A stretch of DNA of 64,000 bases, from positions 23,961,009 to 24,025,008 of the forward strand of contig CM040100.1 of NCBI GenBank assembly GCA_022496805.1. Reading direction: 5' to 3'. The notes below the pieces were generated by a model. The model searched no databases and had not been told where the DNA came from. It saw only the letters and a list, made by a program, of their open reading frames with translations. This document shows positions 20,199-33,469 of the stretch, in pieces. This stretch comes from Pohlia nutans. Lineage: Eukaryota; Streptophyta; Bryopsida; Bryales; Mniaceae. Every line of letters starts with the position of its first letter. Position 1 is the stretch's first letter. Made by a program: the position numbers and the translations under genes.

Positions 20199-23100
20199 TC
20201 AGTGGTGGGAATTGGCCCAGTACTCGGCCACCAGTCTCGCAAACAGTGAGCTTCTGTCCTCCAAGAGCTTCGTCGGTTGGTCAAATTCAGCCATCTTTCC
20301 TGCAATCTCACATATCCCCAAGTAACACCAATGAATGGAATGTCGCGCACAAACAGGACAGTTTTTGGGTTTTGAAGGGTAAAGGTTTTTTTTTTCTGCA
20401 TTGTGGAAATACAATTATCAAAGCTCAAGATCTTAGTGTGCACAATACTCACAGGAGTATTAACCGTTTTTTTTTAGGGTTTAGGGTTTAAGGTTTAGGG
20501 TAGGGGAAGAAGAAAGCAAACTGACCGTCATGGAGAGCTAGAACCATATCACTATCAATGACAGTGGGAATGCGATGAGCCACAGTGACAACAGTGCAAT
20601 CTGAAAACTCGCGCCTCAGAATGCGTTGCAGAATGGCGTCGGTGTTGTTGTCAATGCTGGCAGTGGCCTCATCCAGCACTAACACACGGCTCCGCTTCAG
20701 TATCGCTCGTCCCAAGCAAAACAATTGCCGTTGTCCCACACTCCAATTCTCTCCATCATCCGAAACTGCATGCCCAGGAATTAAACCCATTTGCTGCCTT
20801 CAGTCCAGTGCACTTAATGTGGGCCACGCTAATTTTAAACAGACCAGAATTTTCATCATGTCTTCAGTTTTTGGAGATTCTTCAACCCATAGTATAATTG
20901 GACACCACTATTTCCTCCCCTAATTCATAAAATCTAGTTATAACATTAAGTATTGATTTGTCACCTGATGCATCTAGCCGTTCTGGTTTTGCTCGCATGA
21001 TGTCACCCAGTTGGCATTTGTCAAGGGCCTGCAAGAGATTGAAAGGTACCAGTCAGTATTAAATTCTAAAACCGAATGCAAACAATTATGCAACTTCACT
21101 TTCAGTGCGATTACTTTTTACAAGCTCAGAATCTTCCTACTGCAAATATATCTATGTGATTTTTGAGAATGTTTCAAGATACCGTAGTATAATTGCACAG
21201 AAAGGTGTAGCAAAGCAGTGCAAACACGCAACACAATGCGACACGATGGTGCAGAAATTTAGCAACAAAAATGCAAACACGCAACACAAATGGTACAGAA
21301 ATTTAGCAACAAAAATGATGGATGAGTACCTCCCAGACTTGAGCGTCGGAGTGTTCATCAAGAGGGTCTAAATTGAACCTCACGGTGCCTCGGAACAACG
21401 TAGGCTCTTGAGGGATGATGCCGAGGCGTGAGCGTAAATCGTGAAGGCCAATGCTGGCAATGTCGATGCCATCAATGGTGATCTTTCCAGCGGCTGGCTC
21501 CACCAGGCGGAAGAGAGAGCTGATCAGTGTTGTTTTGCCGCTCCCTGTGCGGCCCACAACGCCCACCCTCTGCCCTCCCTCAAATGTGCACGTGATGCCA
21601 CGCAGAACCAAAGGAGAGTTCGGACGATATCGGACCTGAAACAAAAAGGAAAAATGAAATGGCAAAAAAAATTAAAATGAGTTGTAAGGCTCATGACAGA
21701 TAAACCCATCTGCAAAATCCCACAACATGAGGAATACGGCAGAAAAGAGAAATGTACTTTACCTGTAAATTTTCAAGCTCAACCTTGCCAACGTTGGGCC
21801 AATGTGCAGAAGGTCTCTTGTCTTTGATAACAACAGGAGCCTCACTTTGCAGATGCATATACTGTTTAATCCTTTCCACAGAGATGATGACATTGGACAG
21901 ATTGCACAGATTCTGGACACTGAAAACGACGGAAAGATTGAGAGAGAGGCCATAACTGAGGGCAAGACCAGCGAAACCTGCAGTATTTCCCAGCCCCACC
22001 CCAACTGTTTAGTGTTTCCATCACAATACATCTCATCCTTAACCCAAATTTTACAGAGGTCAACAAGGAGACCGTATCAGTTGCCAACATGTCAGTTGTA
22101 GGTGCACCCAAAAGCGCCATCAAACCCTAATTGCGCCACAATGTACATAATTCTCTCTTCATTTCAGAACCTAAATTTAGAATAGTTGTATGAGTTTTGT
22201 GCCACATGAATAAGAAAAAACACCGGCATCCTTAGAGCATCTTCACCAGAGACTCTGAATTGCACTCTAAAGGTCATCCGAAAATTGAGATAGTTCCCCA
22301 CCAACATCACTCAATTAGTCCTTTGTGACTTAAATGGTCCAAAACAACTCTATTTATAAAAGAATTGAGTCACAATGAACCATTTAAGTTACTAGAGATT
22401 TGAGTCTTCCTATATTCATAGTGATCATACACAGCCTCCCTATGTTAGGGTTGTCTTGTTCGACACTTTTTCGTCAATCTCGACGTTCGACATCGAGTGT
22501 TGTATTGCATGGGGTGTCGAGTATGTTGATGAAATATTCCCGAGTAACCAATATGATTCCAGAATATTCCACATACACACATATATTCTGAGAATATTCT
22601 TGTTTGACAAACAGGGTCTATTCGACGTCCAAGACATCGTGTCGAGTGCGGAATGGAAAAAAGAAGAAATGATAGCTTGAGGGAGGGCATATATATACCT
22701 GGGTCAATGTGACCCTCAGGGAGGAGAACGATGAAAAGCGCCGCTGCCACTAAAACAGTTGCCGACAGGAACTCGAGACGCAGGATGAGCCACTCAGTAG
22801 CTCCAAAGCTGTGGAAAAACGGGCTCGCATTGCCATCAATGAGACCCAAATTCTCCTCTGCAAACTCTGCCTCCTTGTTAAACGCGCGAATCGTGCACCC
22901 TCCTGCAATTGCTTCAGCAAAGTGGTTCACAATGGGTGCTTTTGTCGTTCCGTTGATCCGCATCAGCTGCCTGGCAGATGCCAAATAATAAACCTGCATT
23001 CAAGAAAGGCATGTATTCAATCAACTTTAAGTAACACACTTATATGATCACTGTGTGAGTACAGGAAGAGCTCTGCCATGAATAAAAACTCTCATACTGT

Positions 23101-26100
23101 AATAAGAAACTTGGACATTTGAAGAGACCTGTAATTTCCTCGCAGCGTAAGTGAATGGGAAGACAATAAACAAGATTTGCCAGGTTATGCAGGCATTGAC
23201 AGCAAAGTTGGTCAGTGCATTCATGGAGGCCGCCGCCACGAAACCGAAGGCAAAAGCCACGTCCATATCCACTATACTAAAATCTGAAGAAACCTGCACC
23301 AAAGTTGAAAAAAATGATGAAACATATATTGCATACCAGACTATAAAATCAAGACACTGTTGCAAACAAGTAAGCATATTTAAAAGCACTTATGAGCAAT
23401 GTTCATACAATTCTGCAAAAAATAACATTAAAGTGACCTCATATCATTGAAGTTGACTTGATATGACATCGGTAGCTATTAAGTTAATGTTGGTATGATA
23501 CTCAATTGACATTGACCTAAGGCCTCTATTAGATTAACCCCTAAAGGACGAAGAAGCTCTCATATTCTTTTAGCACGTCCTATGTGAACTTCTTGTTCAA
23601 ATTTGCTTGTTTTTTTACCAACACCGAGACCAACACATGCAATGCTCTTCCGGTGATATATAATTTGGTTCCATCAAAATCGTATATTTACAATTGAATT
23701 TGTCATTTTAAGATCATGATTCTTTCGTCCTTTTGGGGTTAATGTGAATCGAATGAGGAGGAATTATGCATACCCGGCTTAGAATTCGGCCGGTGGGTGT
23801 TGAATCAAAGAATGCCATGGGGGCACGAAACAAAGAGTCAAGCATCCCAGCGAAAAAGGAGCGTGAGGATGCGACTCCCAACAGAGTGAGAAACGCAGCT
23901 CGAAGGAAGACAAACGGTGCCGTGGTCAGTGCAATGGTGGAGTAGATCAAAAGGAGCTTGGAGGTGCGCATTCTCGGGTTACCGATTTCGGAGGCCAGCC
24001 ACCAGTTGGAAGCCACTTGTCCCAGGACAAACACAAGTTGGGACAAATAAGCCAATGACAAGTAGAGGAATCCACTCTTGTCTTGCCTGAGATAATCCAA
24101 ATATGTTTTGAACTCCGTGTTGCCAGCCTCCTTGTCTTCTTGCTCTGTCAATTGTGAGGCATTTTGTTTGGCTCTGGCCAAGTGAATTGCGTCCTCTTCT
24201 CGCCGCGACCGACTTCGGCTCGGGATCCTCTGCAGCGACTCTGCATCTACATTCTTAGAGAGCTCAAAATTGGACCCTCCCATTGCCTCTTCATGAGCAG
24301 TCACCAGCTCCTCAAACGCTGTTCCACTGCTTCTTAGTTCATTGTAAGGACCCGCTTGCCATATTTCGCCATCTCGCAGCAACTGCATCATAACATTCAG
24401 TAGTAAACATAGGATCTGCCCTTCCTCCAATGAAATGATGAGGAATATATCTCCGAGGATGAAGCCCCAAGGCAACCCGCAAGAGCTACTGAACGTTATG
24501 TTAGATATCATAATTAAAACAAATTTCTACCAAAATAGAATTGTTTAAAATGGCTACTTTTCATGTGCTATGAATTTTCCTTCTTGAGGACAAGCAAAAA
24601 GTTGAGACCAAGACATAGTTATGAGACGACATTAAAAAATAAATATGTTAAGTTGGGTTAATGACCCTGACCATTTTGCAGGCTAGAGCACTTTCACAAA
24701 ATGGTCAAACGAACAAGATCACTCTCAAAAAGTGTTGACATGTCATTTTATCATCCGTTATCAAAATTCTTTATCGGCAAAGTTTAACTTTTGACCAATC
24801 AAATTGCTAAAGCTCGTTAAAATGTCTTGTCCTCAAAACATTTTAACAAATTTAAACCGAATTTTTATTTTTTGTACGACGGCGATACGATTCAAGAGCT
24901 CTCTTACCAGAATAGAATCCACGGCAGGAAGAAACTCCACTTGATGTGTAACCAAGATTACAGTCTTCCCCTCCAGAGCTTCCATGATGCAACCCTGAAA
25001 GAATCAATCATAGTCAACATTACAACCAAATGCAAGTTATAGCTATTTCTTAGAGAGGCAATATTATACTTGTTGACATAAAACTATATTAATCACGTTG
25101 TAGTGCTTCTATAAACTTAACAAAAAAACAATCTAAACCTCTAATAAAAACCATATATTAAAGTGACTTGCTTTTAGGTTGTAACACTAAAGAGTGTCAG
25201 GCAAAACTTTCCCGCCCTACATCATTGCTAACACTACAAATTTATTCTACCTTGGAAAAAGTACCTCCAACTATGAATGTTGAATTGCTTAAAAGTACAG
25301 TCGGGTACAACATGCTCACGAATTTTTTTGGGCCTGAAATTTCAGCATAGTATGTAGGAACTTTGAGGAGCTATAGGAGGTGCAAAAATGATTCAGTTTT
25401 GAAACCATAGAGGACTGGAGTAGGAATGTCCCTTTCAATTTGTAGGTCCATGGGTGCCATATCGAGCACATTACAATTTAGGGAAGGGACATCAAGGGAC
25501 TCTGTTTTTATGAGGGAGGGAGGAGTCAAAAATTCATAAGCAACTTGTACCCGACTGTACAGTTTTAAGTGGCTTCATTTTTAGTTCATCACCAAGAATT
25601 AGAAGGGGCTACTCAAATGGAAAAAAAGGGAGAGAAATGTACGTACGTTAAAGAGGCTAGCAGCAGTGTGGGCATCCACAGCACTCAAGGGATCATCCAA
25701 GAGATAAATATCAGCATCCTGATACACGGCGCGAGCTAATTGCATGCGCTGCTTCTGCCCTCCACTCATGTTCATCCCACGCTCGCCGATCTCCGTGAGG
25801 TCCCCATGAGGGAAGCTCTCCATGTCCTTGTCGAGTGCACACGCACGTACTGTCTTCCAATACCGCTCTTTGTTCATGGGCTTCCCAAACAGAATGTTGT
25901 CGCGAAACGTACCGCTCCGAATCCATGCCGATTGCGCAACGTATGCAATGGAGCCATTCACACAAATCTGCACAAAATGGATACATGTCAGTTTTATAGT
26001 TCAGGTAACCGATAACCTAAGCTTTCTAGCCTACGTGTGGTAGGAGTAGACGGCGAATAGTATTTTTCCTTCATAGGAAAATAGAAATCATGAAGAATGC

Positions 26101-29100
26101 AATAACTGCTACAAAAAACATGAGAAAAAGGAGCTCCTGAAGAGAGAAGGAGACTTACCAAGCCAGAGAGTTTGGGCATCTCTCCGAGGATGGCTTGAAT
26201 GAAAGAGGACTTGCCACATCCCACTTCTCCACACACTGCCACACGCTGGCCACGCTGGATTATCACACTCAAATTCTTCAACGTGGGGAGTTCACCAGAA
26301 TCAGGTTCCCAGCTGAGGCTGGCATCCTTCAATTCTACCGCATAATTCGAGTCCTTGTTGAACTCATTCCTCACCACTGCCTCAGCCTGCAGCTCGTCCT
26401 CTTGAAGGAACTTGGAAATACGACTGAGCGATATTTGCACCTGAAAACAAACCATGAAAACAATCAAAACCAAAAAAACACTTTGCAGGTCTATTTGGTC
26501 ACCAGTTAACAATCCATGTGTCAAAAACTTGTCAAAACTTGGGGGTCAAACGAGAATTCCTCTAATCAGACTGTGTTTGCCAGTTGTAAATATTCACTCA
26601 AAAGTTTCTCTTTCCTCTCTTTTCAATGGTCAATGATGGTCCAAAGTGAAACCAACCTACACTATTTAACAAAAAAAAGTTTCTGTACTATGGCACACTA
26701 TTTTCGTAGCACATGAAATCATGGATGACACTAATGAATGGTGTACACTCAAACCTTCTCTTTCATGATGGTCCCAAGGTTAAACCAAAGCACACTATTT
26801 AACAAAAAAAATAGAAGGTTTCTGTACCATGGCAGGGCTATTTTGGGAGCACACTAAATCATGGAATCATGTGTTGTACCTGGATGGTGGTGGCGACCAT
26901 GTCAGGAATCAAGCGGATGGGCTCCTGGATGATACGCAGCGTAGCAAGAGCTGTGAACACGTTGCTGGCAGTGAGAGGAATGCCCAGAAACAGGCACGCA
27001 GCAAACGTGACGGTGGAGACCAACACGGGTGAGAACCAGAACACTACCACATTGTAAGCCCTTCGAAACAACACCTTGGACAGCCATCTCATTTCCACCT
27101 CCCGTCGCGAAAGTATCTGCTCCTTGAACCTGTCCTCCCATGCCTGCACACAACACAATTATCTCTCACTTACACGTTTCTAATTCATAAGTTCATACGA
27201 ATACTTGTAACACAATTTCTGTTAACTATTTCATAGGTTCGTGTTATGTTCGCACGTATTACCACGCATTTGATGCACAAAAAAACAATGTCGTTACAAT
27301 GTTTACTTAACCCCTAAAGGACCAAGGATTCATGGTTTTAAAATGACAAGTTTAAACGATCATATTGTGAAAATTATAATTTGAATGGGACCAAATTTTA
27401 TATCACTGGAATTAGTGAGAAATATCACATATGTTGAATAATTTTTTTATTTTAAAATTAACAAAAAATAATCTATATATAACCTACTCAAAATTACTAA
27501 AAAAAACAGGAGCCACCTGGTGGCCTTATGGTCCTTTAGGGGTTAAACGTATGTACTTTAATCGTACAAATGTGATATCCAAAATGCACGACAACCACAG
27601 AAATGGTACGTTCTTGTTTTCGCACTGATTTAGTACGTAGAATGCACATAACATGTACGAATATGGCACGAGCTCCGTACACACGAAAACGATGCAATAA
27701 CTAGTGTTTTTACGTGGCAAGCCACAGTTGTGACTGAATGGGTACCTGGAGCTTGAGGATTTTCATGTTACGAAGAGCTTCGGTGGTGGCCCGGATGGAT
27801 GCATCTCGAGAGGTCATGAGCTCAGTTTGGAATTTGTTTTGTGAGCGTGCCAACGGGGTGTTGATAGCCATGGAAATGACAATGACTGCCAGGCCTGCCA
27901 GAGTTGCCCAGCCAACTGTGTATGCCAGGATGCCCAACGCAATGCAGATCTGCAAGGCAGTGGTCCATGTGAAATGCAGCCAGTACAGAAACTCCCCTAT
28001 GCGGTACGCGTCCACGGACATGTAGTTCACCACCTCACCCGCCGCGTGTCTCTGCCTTCCTGTTCCAATCCCAAAAAAACGAGACTGCGTTAGAACTAGA
28101 AATCTTGTCAAACGACTAAATTCCGTTGTGACTTGTCTATACATCACGAATTTAGTACCCCACGGATTTTAAACGATTTCCATGCGACATCCGATATTTC
28201 ATGGGTTTGTACATTTTTCGCACGGATTCTACACAGATTTTTCGCACGGATTCTACACTTTGTTAGATAACAAAAAGAGTGAATGTAGGAGCCGTGCAGA
28301 TTCAGTGCAGAAGTAGCGCGAACTCCGTGCAGAATTTGTGCGAAAAATGCACGAACCCATGAAATATCGGACTTCGCACGGAAATCGTTAAAAATCAGCG
28401 ACGACCTAAATTCCTGATGTAGTGAATCTGTACCACACGTGTGCACAGGCAACCTTCCTTCCATTTGAGAAAAATAGCGGTCCAAAACGACCCAGGATTC
28501 ATGGTTTGAAAATGCCTATTTGTGAAAAGTATAAAATTCAAGAATCACTAGAATCAGTAAAGAAATTTGCATGTGTAGGTCAAAAAAAGAAATGGAATTC
28601 AAGAATTAAAAAACAGTCCCCATGTGACTAGTAAAAAACACCTGAGGCCCAATTTAGGTTTCTGGTTTCACCCCAATGATATTTTTTTTCCTTTCTGAGT
28701 GGGGTCATATTGGGGACTTTCTTTCATTCAATTGTATTTAATTTTTGACCAAACATGCAATGCTCTTCACTGCTTCTGGAGATACGAAATTTGACCACAT
28801 CTGAACTATACTTTTCACAATGAAATTGATCATTTTGAAACCATGATTTAAACAAGACCATTGAATCAACACCTGTAACCATTTAATAGCGGCAGGTCAA
28901 TGAAGAAAACGTATGGCATCCAATTCTCTACATAATCAAATGGAATGGTTCATGACGTTCATTGAATGGTCACAATTAAAACGGGTCACTTTAAAACCAA
29001 GAAAAATATATATCGGTGAACACGACCATTAGTTCGTCAACATCTGTAGCCATCAGCTCACGAAACCTCAAAAAGAAAATGGCTTGTTTGAGTCTCAGAA

Positions 29101-30571
29101 GGCATGTAATACTGGCACTGCAATGGAATAAAAATCTTGTACAAAACCAAATGGAATAGGACTGACCTGCGTTTGCAAGACGGAGATCTTTCCGGTAAAT
29201 GAACGCCATGAGAGCAGACCTGACTTGCAAGCCAACTCTTCGGCTACCAAAGTACCACTGCCGTTGAGAAATGGATTCCAAACCTTTCGCCAAAAACAGT
29301 GCAAGCACAAGCACAAATCCTTCATACTTAAACACGCGTTTTCCGCCAGTATACTCAATAAACGTCTTCAACACCACAGGACCTAAAGAGACTGTAATAC
29401 TCTTGCCCAAAGCAAACACACCATTGTACGCCATGGGCTTCCAAAAACACGCTGCCAGAGCCCAAAACACCGAAAATGGCTTGTTTCGCATCTCCTGGTC
29501 CTTCAAAGCCTGTGCAAACTTCGCCAAATTCTCTTCAGCGGAGTCCTCTTTGCCTAACCGAGGAATGTCATCTTGCTCCAGTGGGGTCCTAAAACCAGTA
29601 GACAATAAAGGATTTAACCACCAGAAACTAACTTTACTGAAAACTCCAGCACTTGCAAACGGTGTCAATTTCTCCTCAGATTCCGCTCCAAGCAGAGGCT
29701 CGTTATTTTCTTCACCGTTTCTCTTGTTTCGTCCCTTGAAACCAACGCACAAAAGCAAACTGTAAACCAGCCAGGATGCTATACTCAAAACTGTCACCTC
29801 TTGGTTGAGGATTTCTGTAATGGCACCGTAGGTTCCCAGTATGAATGAGGCTACCCACCAGACTCGTACAAGGTTTGAGTATTCGGGTACTTGGTAGATT
29901 TTCACTGTGAAGGCGAGACAAAGCCATACCACGCCTTGCACTAGAAAGACAAGGATTTGTAGCACAGTGTCGTGAAAAAAGGACCATGTGGCGAACCCTA
30001 ATGTGACGAGGCTGAGTGCCGATGTAGAGAGGAAGCATGTCCATTCTAAGAAGGAACTTGGGCTGGGTGCTGTGCTTACAGTACGTGATGATCTCTTCCC
30101 CAGTATTAGAATCAATAACGCCGCTATGAATATCAAATGGAACCCTAAAACCAAACCGGTTTGGACGCAGGCGTTTGCCATCACGAGCACATGATTCCCC
30201 GTGTCTATCACGTTCGTGCTACAGGCTCCCATGTCGAGGTAATTTGCAATGGACATCAAACCCCAAAAATCTGCAATTGATACAAAGCTTCAGTTGCATG
30301 ATTTTTCAAAATGCAAGTCATCATACCATTCTTGAGTACTAGTCACGCCAAGAATTGTTTAGAGCAAAGCAAAATAAAAGCTCTGTCTTCCATGTGAAGA
30401 CCAGGCTCTGAGAAGCTCTCAAAGGTTTGCAAAACAAGGTGACAGGAATTCGTTTTCATAGGAATTCAGAGGGTTATGCTCAACAAGAATTCTCTAGCTC
30501 TGAAGAACAATCAAAAGAGTTTCGGAATTGAGAAAGTATCGATCACCTGATTCAAGTGGAGGAATCGCCAT
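20199..30571 (-). CDS. ABC transporter, subfamily C (MRP type), 15 exons, 1,463 aa
   Basis: Exons in transcript order: 30571-30547, 30270-29167, 28059-27746, 27143-26880, 26440-26159, 25967-25647, 24994-24908, 24382-23774, 23293-23129, 22993-22699, 21977-21763, 21635-21330, 21028-20965, 20765-20526, 20299-20199. Every junction is GT-AG and the joined frame is open to TGA. The N-terminal TMD0 (~30-190) has several membrane segments. TMD1 follows, then NBD1 with Walker [10 protein letters not shown] (~640), signature MSGGQ (~730) and Walker B IYLLDD (~750). TMD2 follows, then NBD2 with Walker [10 protein letters not shown] (~1255), signature WSVGQ (~1358) and Walker B VLVLDEA (~1378). NBD1 has D and NBD2 has E at the catalytic position, the usual ABCC asymmetry. 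The family pumps glutathione conjugates and other anions, mostly into the vacuole. Start: the first exon is only 25 nt, but MAIPPLES joins in frame. Several introns carry MITEs. Substrate unknown. Confidence 0.92.
20472..20500. repeat. Interstitial telomere-like repeat in the last ABCC intron
   Basis: About four TTTAGGG-like units (TTTAGGGTTTAGGGTTTAAG…). This is the Arabidopsis-type plant telomere motif, and also the telo-box motif. Confidence 0.6.
21219..21317. repeat. ~50-bp tandem duplication in an ABCC intron
   Basis: TGCAAACACGCAACACAA…CAGAAATTTAGCAACAAAA occurs twice in a row, ending just before the exon that starts (in genomic order) at 21330. Confidence 0.7.
22229..22400. mobile_element. 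Partial GAGCATCTC-type MITE in an ABCC intron
   Basis: Begins TTAGAGCATCTTCACCAGAG and shares GAATTGCACTCTAAAGGTCATCC and the CCACCAACATCACTCAATTAG block with 1456-1782, in pieces. The right end is missing. Confidence 0.5.
23538..23738. mobile_element. TTAA-bordered MITE, CCCCTAAAGGAC family (201 bp), in an ABCC intron
   Basis: Left end CCCCTAAAGGACGAAG, complement of right end CCCCAAAAGGACGAAAG. TTAA on both sides (23534-23537, 23739-23742). Lies between exons 8 and 9. Confidence 0.8.
25295..25560. mobile_element. MITE with GTACAGTCGGGTACAA ends (266 bp) in an ABCC intron
   Basis: Perfect 16-bp inverted ends, GTACAGTCGGGTACAA and TTGTACCCGACTGTAC. The flanks also look inverted (CTTAAAA outside left, TTTTAAG outside right), so the true ends may lie a few bases further out. 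No coding capacity, and no second copy in this window. Confidence 0.7.
26629..26865. repeat. ~135-bp imperfect tandem duplication in an ABCC intron
   Basis: ATGATGGTCC…CACTATTTAACAAAAAAAA…TTTCTGTAC(T/C)ATGGCA occurs at about 26632-26697 and again at 26766-26834. Confidence 0.6.
27311..27542. mobile_element. TTAA-bordered MITE, CCCCTAAAGGAC family (232 bp), in an ABCC intron
   Basis: Left end CCCCTAAAGGACCAAGG, complement of right end CCCCTAAAGGACCATAAGG. TTAA outside each (27307-27310, 27543-27546). Lies between exons 3 and 4. Confidence 0.85.
28137..28424. mobile_element. CACTA-like MITE (~288 bp) in an ABCC intron
   Basis: The complement of the right end reads CACTACATCAGGAATTTAGG and the left end reads CTATACATCACGAATTTAG. 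The inverted similarity continues inwards for ~80 bp (ACGATTTCC, CCGATATTTCATGGGTT). CACTA at a terminus is the hallmark of the CACTA (CMC) superfamily; here one end is decayed. Confidence 0.6.
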
Positions 30572-31847
30572 GATCTCTGAAATCAAAGATGGAACTGAGT
30601 CGCCGGGAACTGGTTGAGTTCAGAACCCCACGTCACCTTTTGCGCAACAAGAATTTGAACTAGCACTAGCCTAATATATTGAAGAAGTGGCCCACTTTTG
30701 AAGTACTTTATTCCATTCCCTGCGCATGAGCGCAAACGTGTCAATCATGGAAGGAAATAAAAACATTGTGAATCACACTTGCGGAATCTCCTCACTTTCT
30801 TTTCATTGATTCCTCAAGACTGTTACGGCAGATAAGGAATACAGTGCAATCGATTCTTGTGCCAGAAACTCCACACAAACCAAAAACGAGTACCTGTCCA
30901 AGCTCCTCCACAGTCATCTCCTTGCAGCCCCTGGAACTCGAAAATCAACCATAGCCACCAACGTACAAGAATTCAAACCACAAAAACAAGAAATTAGAAT
31001 TGGCTCATGCTCTGAAACACGACTTCCAACGCAAACGAACAAGTCAGCTAGCTCCAAGTAGATTATTACTAACTTAGAGTAGCTGCGTGGAATAATAGTG
31101 TAATAACTGATTGCAGACATAATTGAGCGCCACTCAGGCAACAAGTGAGAGTGAGACCCAGTAATTGTATTCTAGGTGAGGTAACTTACTGCGCCGCCCT
31201 TGAATCGGTGTGCAGGAAATTAAGCTTGGAGATATATCGAAAACTGGTGTTCAACTGAAAGCTGGTGGAGAAACAATCAAGCTAGGCGCTAGTGACGAAG
31301 TAGTTTCTAAATTTGTGGGACCGTAGCTAGAGATGGTGACTGGAGGTGAGCTATATATAATTGTATAGTAGGTGCGATGGCGCGGCTGGTCAGAATGCAG
31401 ACACAAGAGCATCGACACAGATTGCAAGAGCACCTTTCATTGGTGGTAATTAAAAGTGAGCTTGGTATCCGACAACGAAAGAATCCATTGTACGACCAGA
31501 GATGGACATTTGGGCGTCGATCAGACGCCGACGACGACGACGACGACGACGACGACAATTCCCGCAGTTGCATGGTGCAGGCCTGGCAGATCTGCCTGCA
31601 CAGATCCCACTGTAAATCCCCCACACTACAATACAGTTATCCGAAAATAGAACTGGTTTTCAAGTGGAGTTCTCGTGTGCAGTTCTCTTCCTATAATTAT
31701 AATTTCTGACAATTATTGTTTATGAATATTTTATAAATAGTTTGGGGGAGCGTGTCGGAATCTTCCTTTAGCATTGGGGAGGTTACGAGTTTCACACCTC
31801 ATGGTGGTGTAGGGCCTTGCTTTAGATTGTTCTCCAACTCACCATAG
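30572..31847. promoter_or_regulatory. Upstream region of the ABCC gene, with a (GAC)9 microsatellite
   Basis: Probable promoter and 5' UTR of the minus-strand transporter gene. A pure (GAC)9 run lies at 31530-31556. ORFs crossing it are low-complexity by-products. No clear core promoter element stands out. Confidence 0.35.
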
Positions 31848-32071
31848 ACTACTCTAAATAGTGTATTTAGTGTGAGATACACTAATTTACATAAACATGT
31901 TGTGAGTTTTTACTGTTGACCAATTTTTTTACCCTCTATATTGGTCAAGATGGGGATCTTTCAATAGTATTGGAATCAATGTCTTTGGTAAAAAAATTTG
32001 TCGAGAGTAAAAATCTATAACATTTTCAAATCTTATAATTATCTCACACTAAATACACTATTTAGTGTAGT
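31848..32071. mobile_element. MITE with ACTACTCTAAATAG ends (224 bp)
   Basis: The terminal ~32 bp are inverted repeats with one or two mismatches: ACTACTCTAAATAGTGTATT… and the complement ACTACACTAAATAGTGTATT…. No coding capacity. Confidence 0.75.
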
Positions 32072-32408
32072 TCTGCAGTCTCTTTGAATTCAAGGTGAGT
32101 TTAAGGTTTCTTTTCACTTTGAGACATTCTTTTTGGTTAACTCTAATTACTCGATCAAACCTCATCAATTCTTCACATTTTAAAATATATTATATTTTTT
32201 GGGTATTTTTTCTCGTATAAGTTATTGTTAAACCGATTTTCTCTGATTCTTTCATAATTACTTAAATAAAAATAAATTTATAAGATTTTTCAAAGTTTTT
32301 TCTTGTAAAAATCATAAGAATTACAAAAATGCTTAGAATAGTATGAATTTTTAGGAAAAATGTAAATAACAGTGATGAACAACAAGGTGTAGATGGCATG
32401 CTTTTTGA

Positions 32409-32971
32409 CCTTTAAACGTCAAAAAAGCCCCATGGACTTGTTTTGAGAGAATAATCAAGAAAAAATGGATTTTCTCAACCAAAATTGAAATGGATTGGTG
32501 CTTTGGAAAGGTGATAAAAAAGTGAGGCTAAATTTAGAAAATACACGTGCTTTTAGTAAATTGTACATTCCAAGGAAATAGGAAAGAGAATTGGTGAAGA
32601 GGGCGGGGAGGGAGTTGGACAACTTGAGATCTTGATGAATACCAAAGCTACCAGCGCCAGTCAGCGTTGTTCATCAGTGTTTTTTTTTAAAATCTAAATT
32701 TTGTCTTACATTATTTTTATTTTTATTTATTTTTATTTTTAATAAATTTCAAATCTAGAATTGCAGAGCTCATTGTAGAGCCGGAATCTCATTGTATTTT
32801 TTAAATTTGTTTTTGGGGTGACACTGTTCACTCCATTCACTGTTTATAAAGGATTTGAAGAATTCTCGTTGGTTGTTCACATTACTCAAAGGGCTACTAT
32901 TGGGGGCAACTCTCTTTATTATTTTTTATTCATTTGGGATGGCCATCTAGGACCCTCTTGACGTTTAAGGG
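32409..32971. mobile_element. TTAA-type MITE, CCCTTAAAC family (563 bp)
   Basis: Right end GACGTTTAAGGG followed by TTAA (32972-32975). The left end is decayed (TTGACCTTTAAACGTCAAAA). Related to 192-533. Confidence 0.7.
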
Positions 32972-33240
32972 TTAAGCTTACATAAAAAGAAATTCGATAG
33001 AAAAACTTTTTTGGCATAATATATTGGAATTTTAGGGTTTTGAGCTTTACAGTTTTGTAAAAAATGTAATTTTAACAAATTTGAAGAATGGTAAATTAGA
33101 CTAGAAAGTAGAAGATAGCTTCTACACTTTCTTAGTTGGGATCATTTTCATTTGAAGTTAGGAACTAGGTGAAAATCAACATTTGATTGAAAAACGACCA
33201 AACATGGTCCAACGAGGCTCCTTGCACGCTTAAGAATTAA

Positions 33241-33457
33241 TGCAAGAGGACAAAAACTACCCCCTATTTTGCGCTTGTAGGGACCCACCTTAAAAAATAA
33301 CCCCCTCTTCCAAAGGTTCAAAATTCCCGAGAGGGTCCTTTTAGACTAATTTGCTGCCATAGGCTTCAAATTTGCAAAAAAAAATTGAAAAAAAGATCCT
33401 AGGGTGCCGAAAATGGAAATTTCAGAAAATAGGGCCTATGGGTGAATAGTGCTTGCA
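33241..33457. mobile_element. Small element with TGCAAG ends bordered by TTAA
   Basis: TTAA-TGCAAG at the left and CTTGCA-TTAA at the right (borders 33237-33240 and 33458-33461). A relative at 51335-51504 shares GAGGACAAAA…CTATTTTG and TTAAAAAATAAC…TCTTCCAA. The inverted ends are only 6 bp, so the classification is tentative. Confidence 0.5.
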
Positions 33458-33469
33458 TTAACCCTTTAA

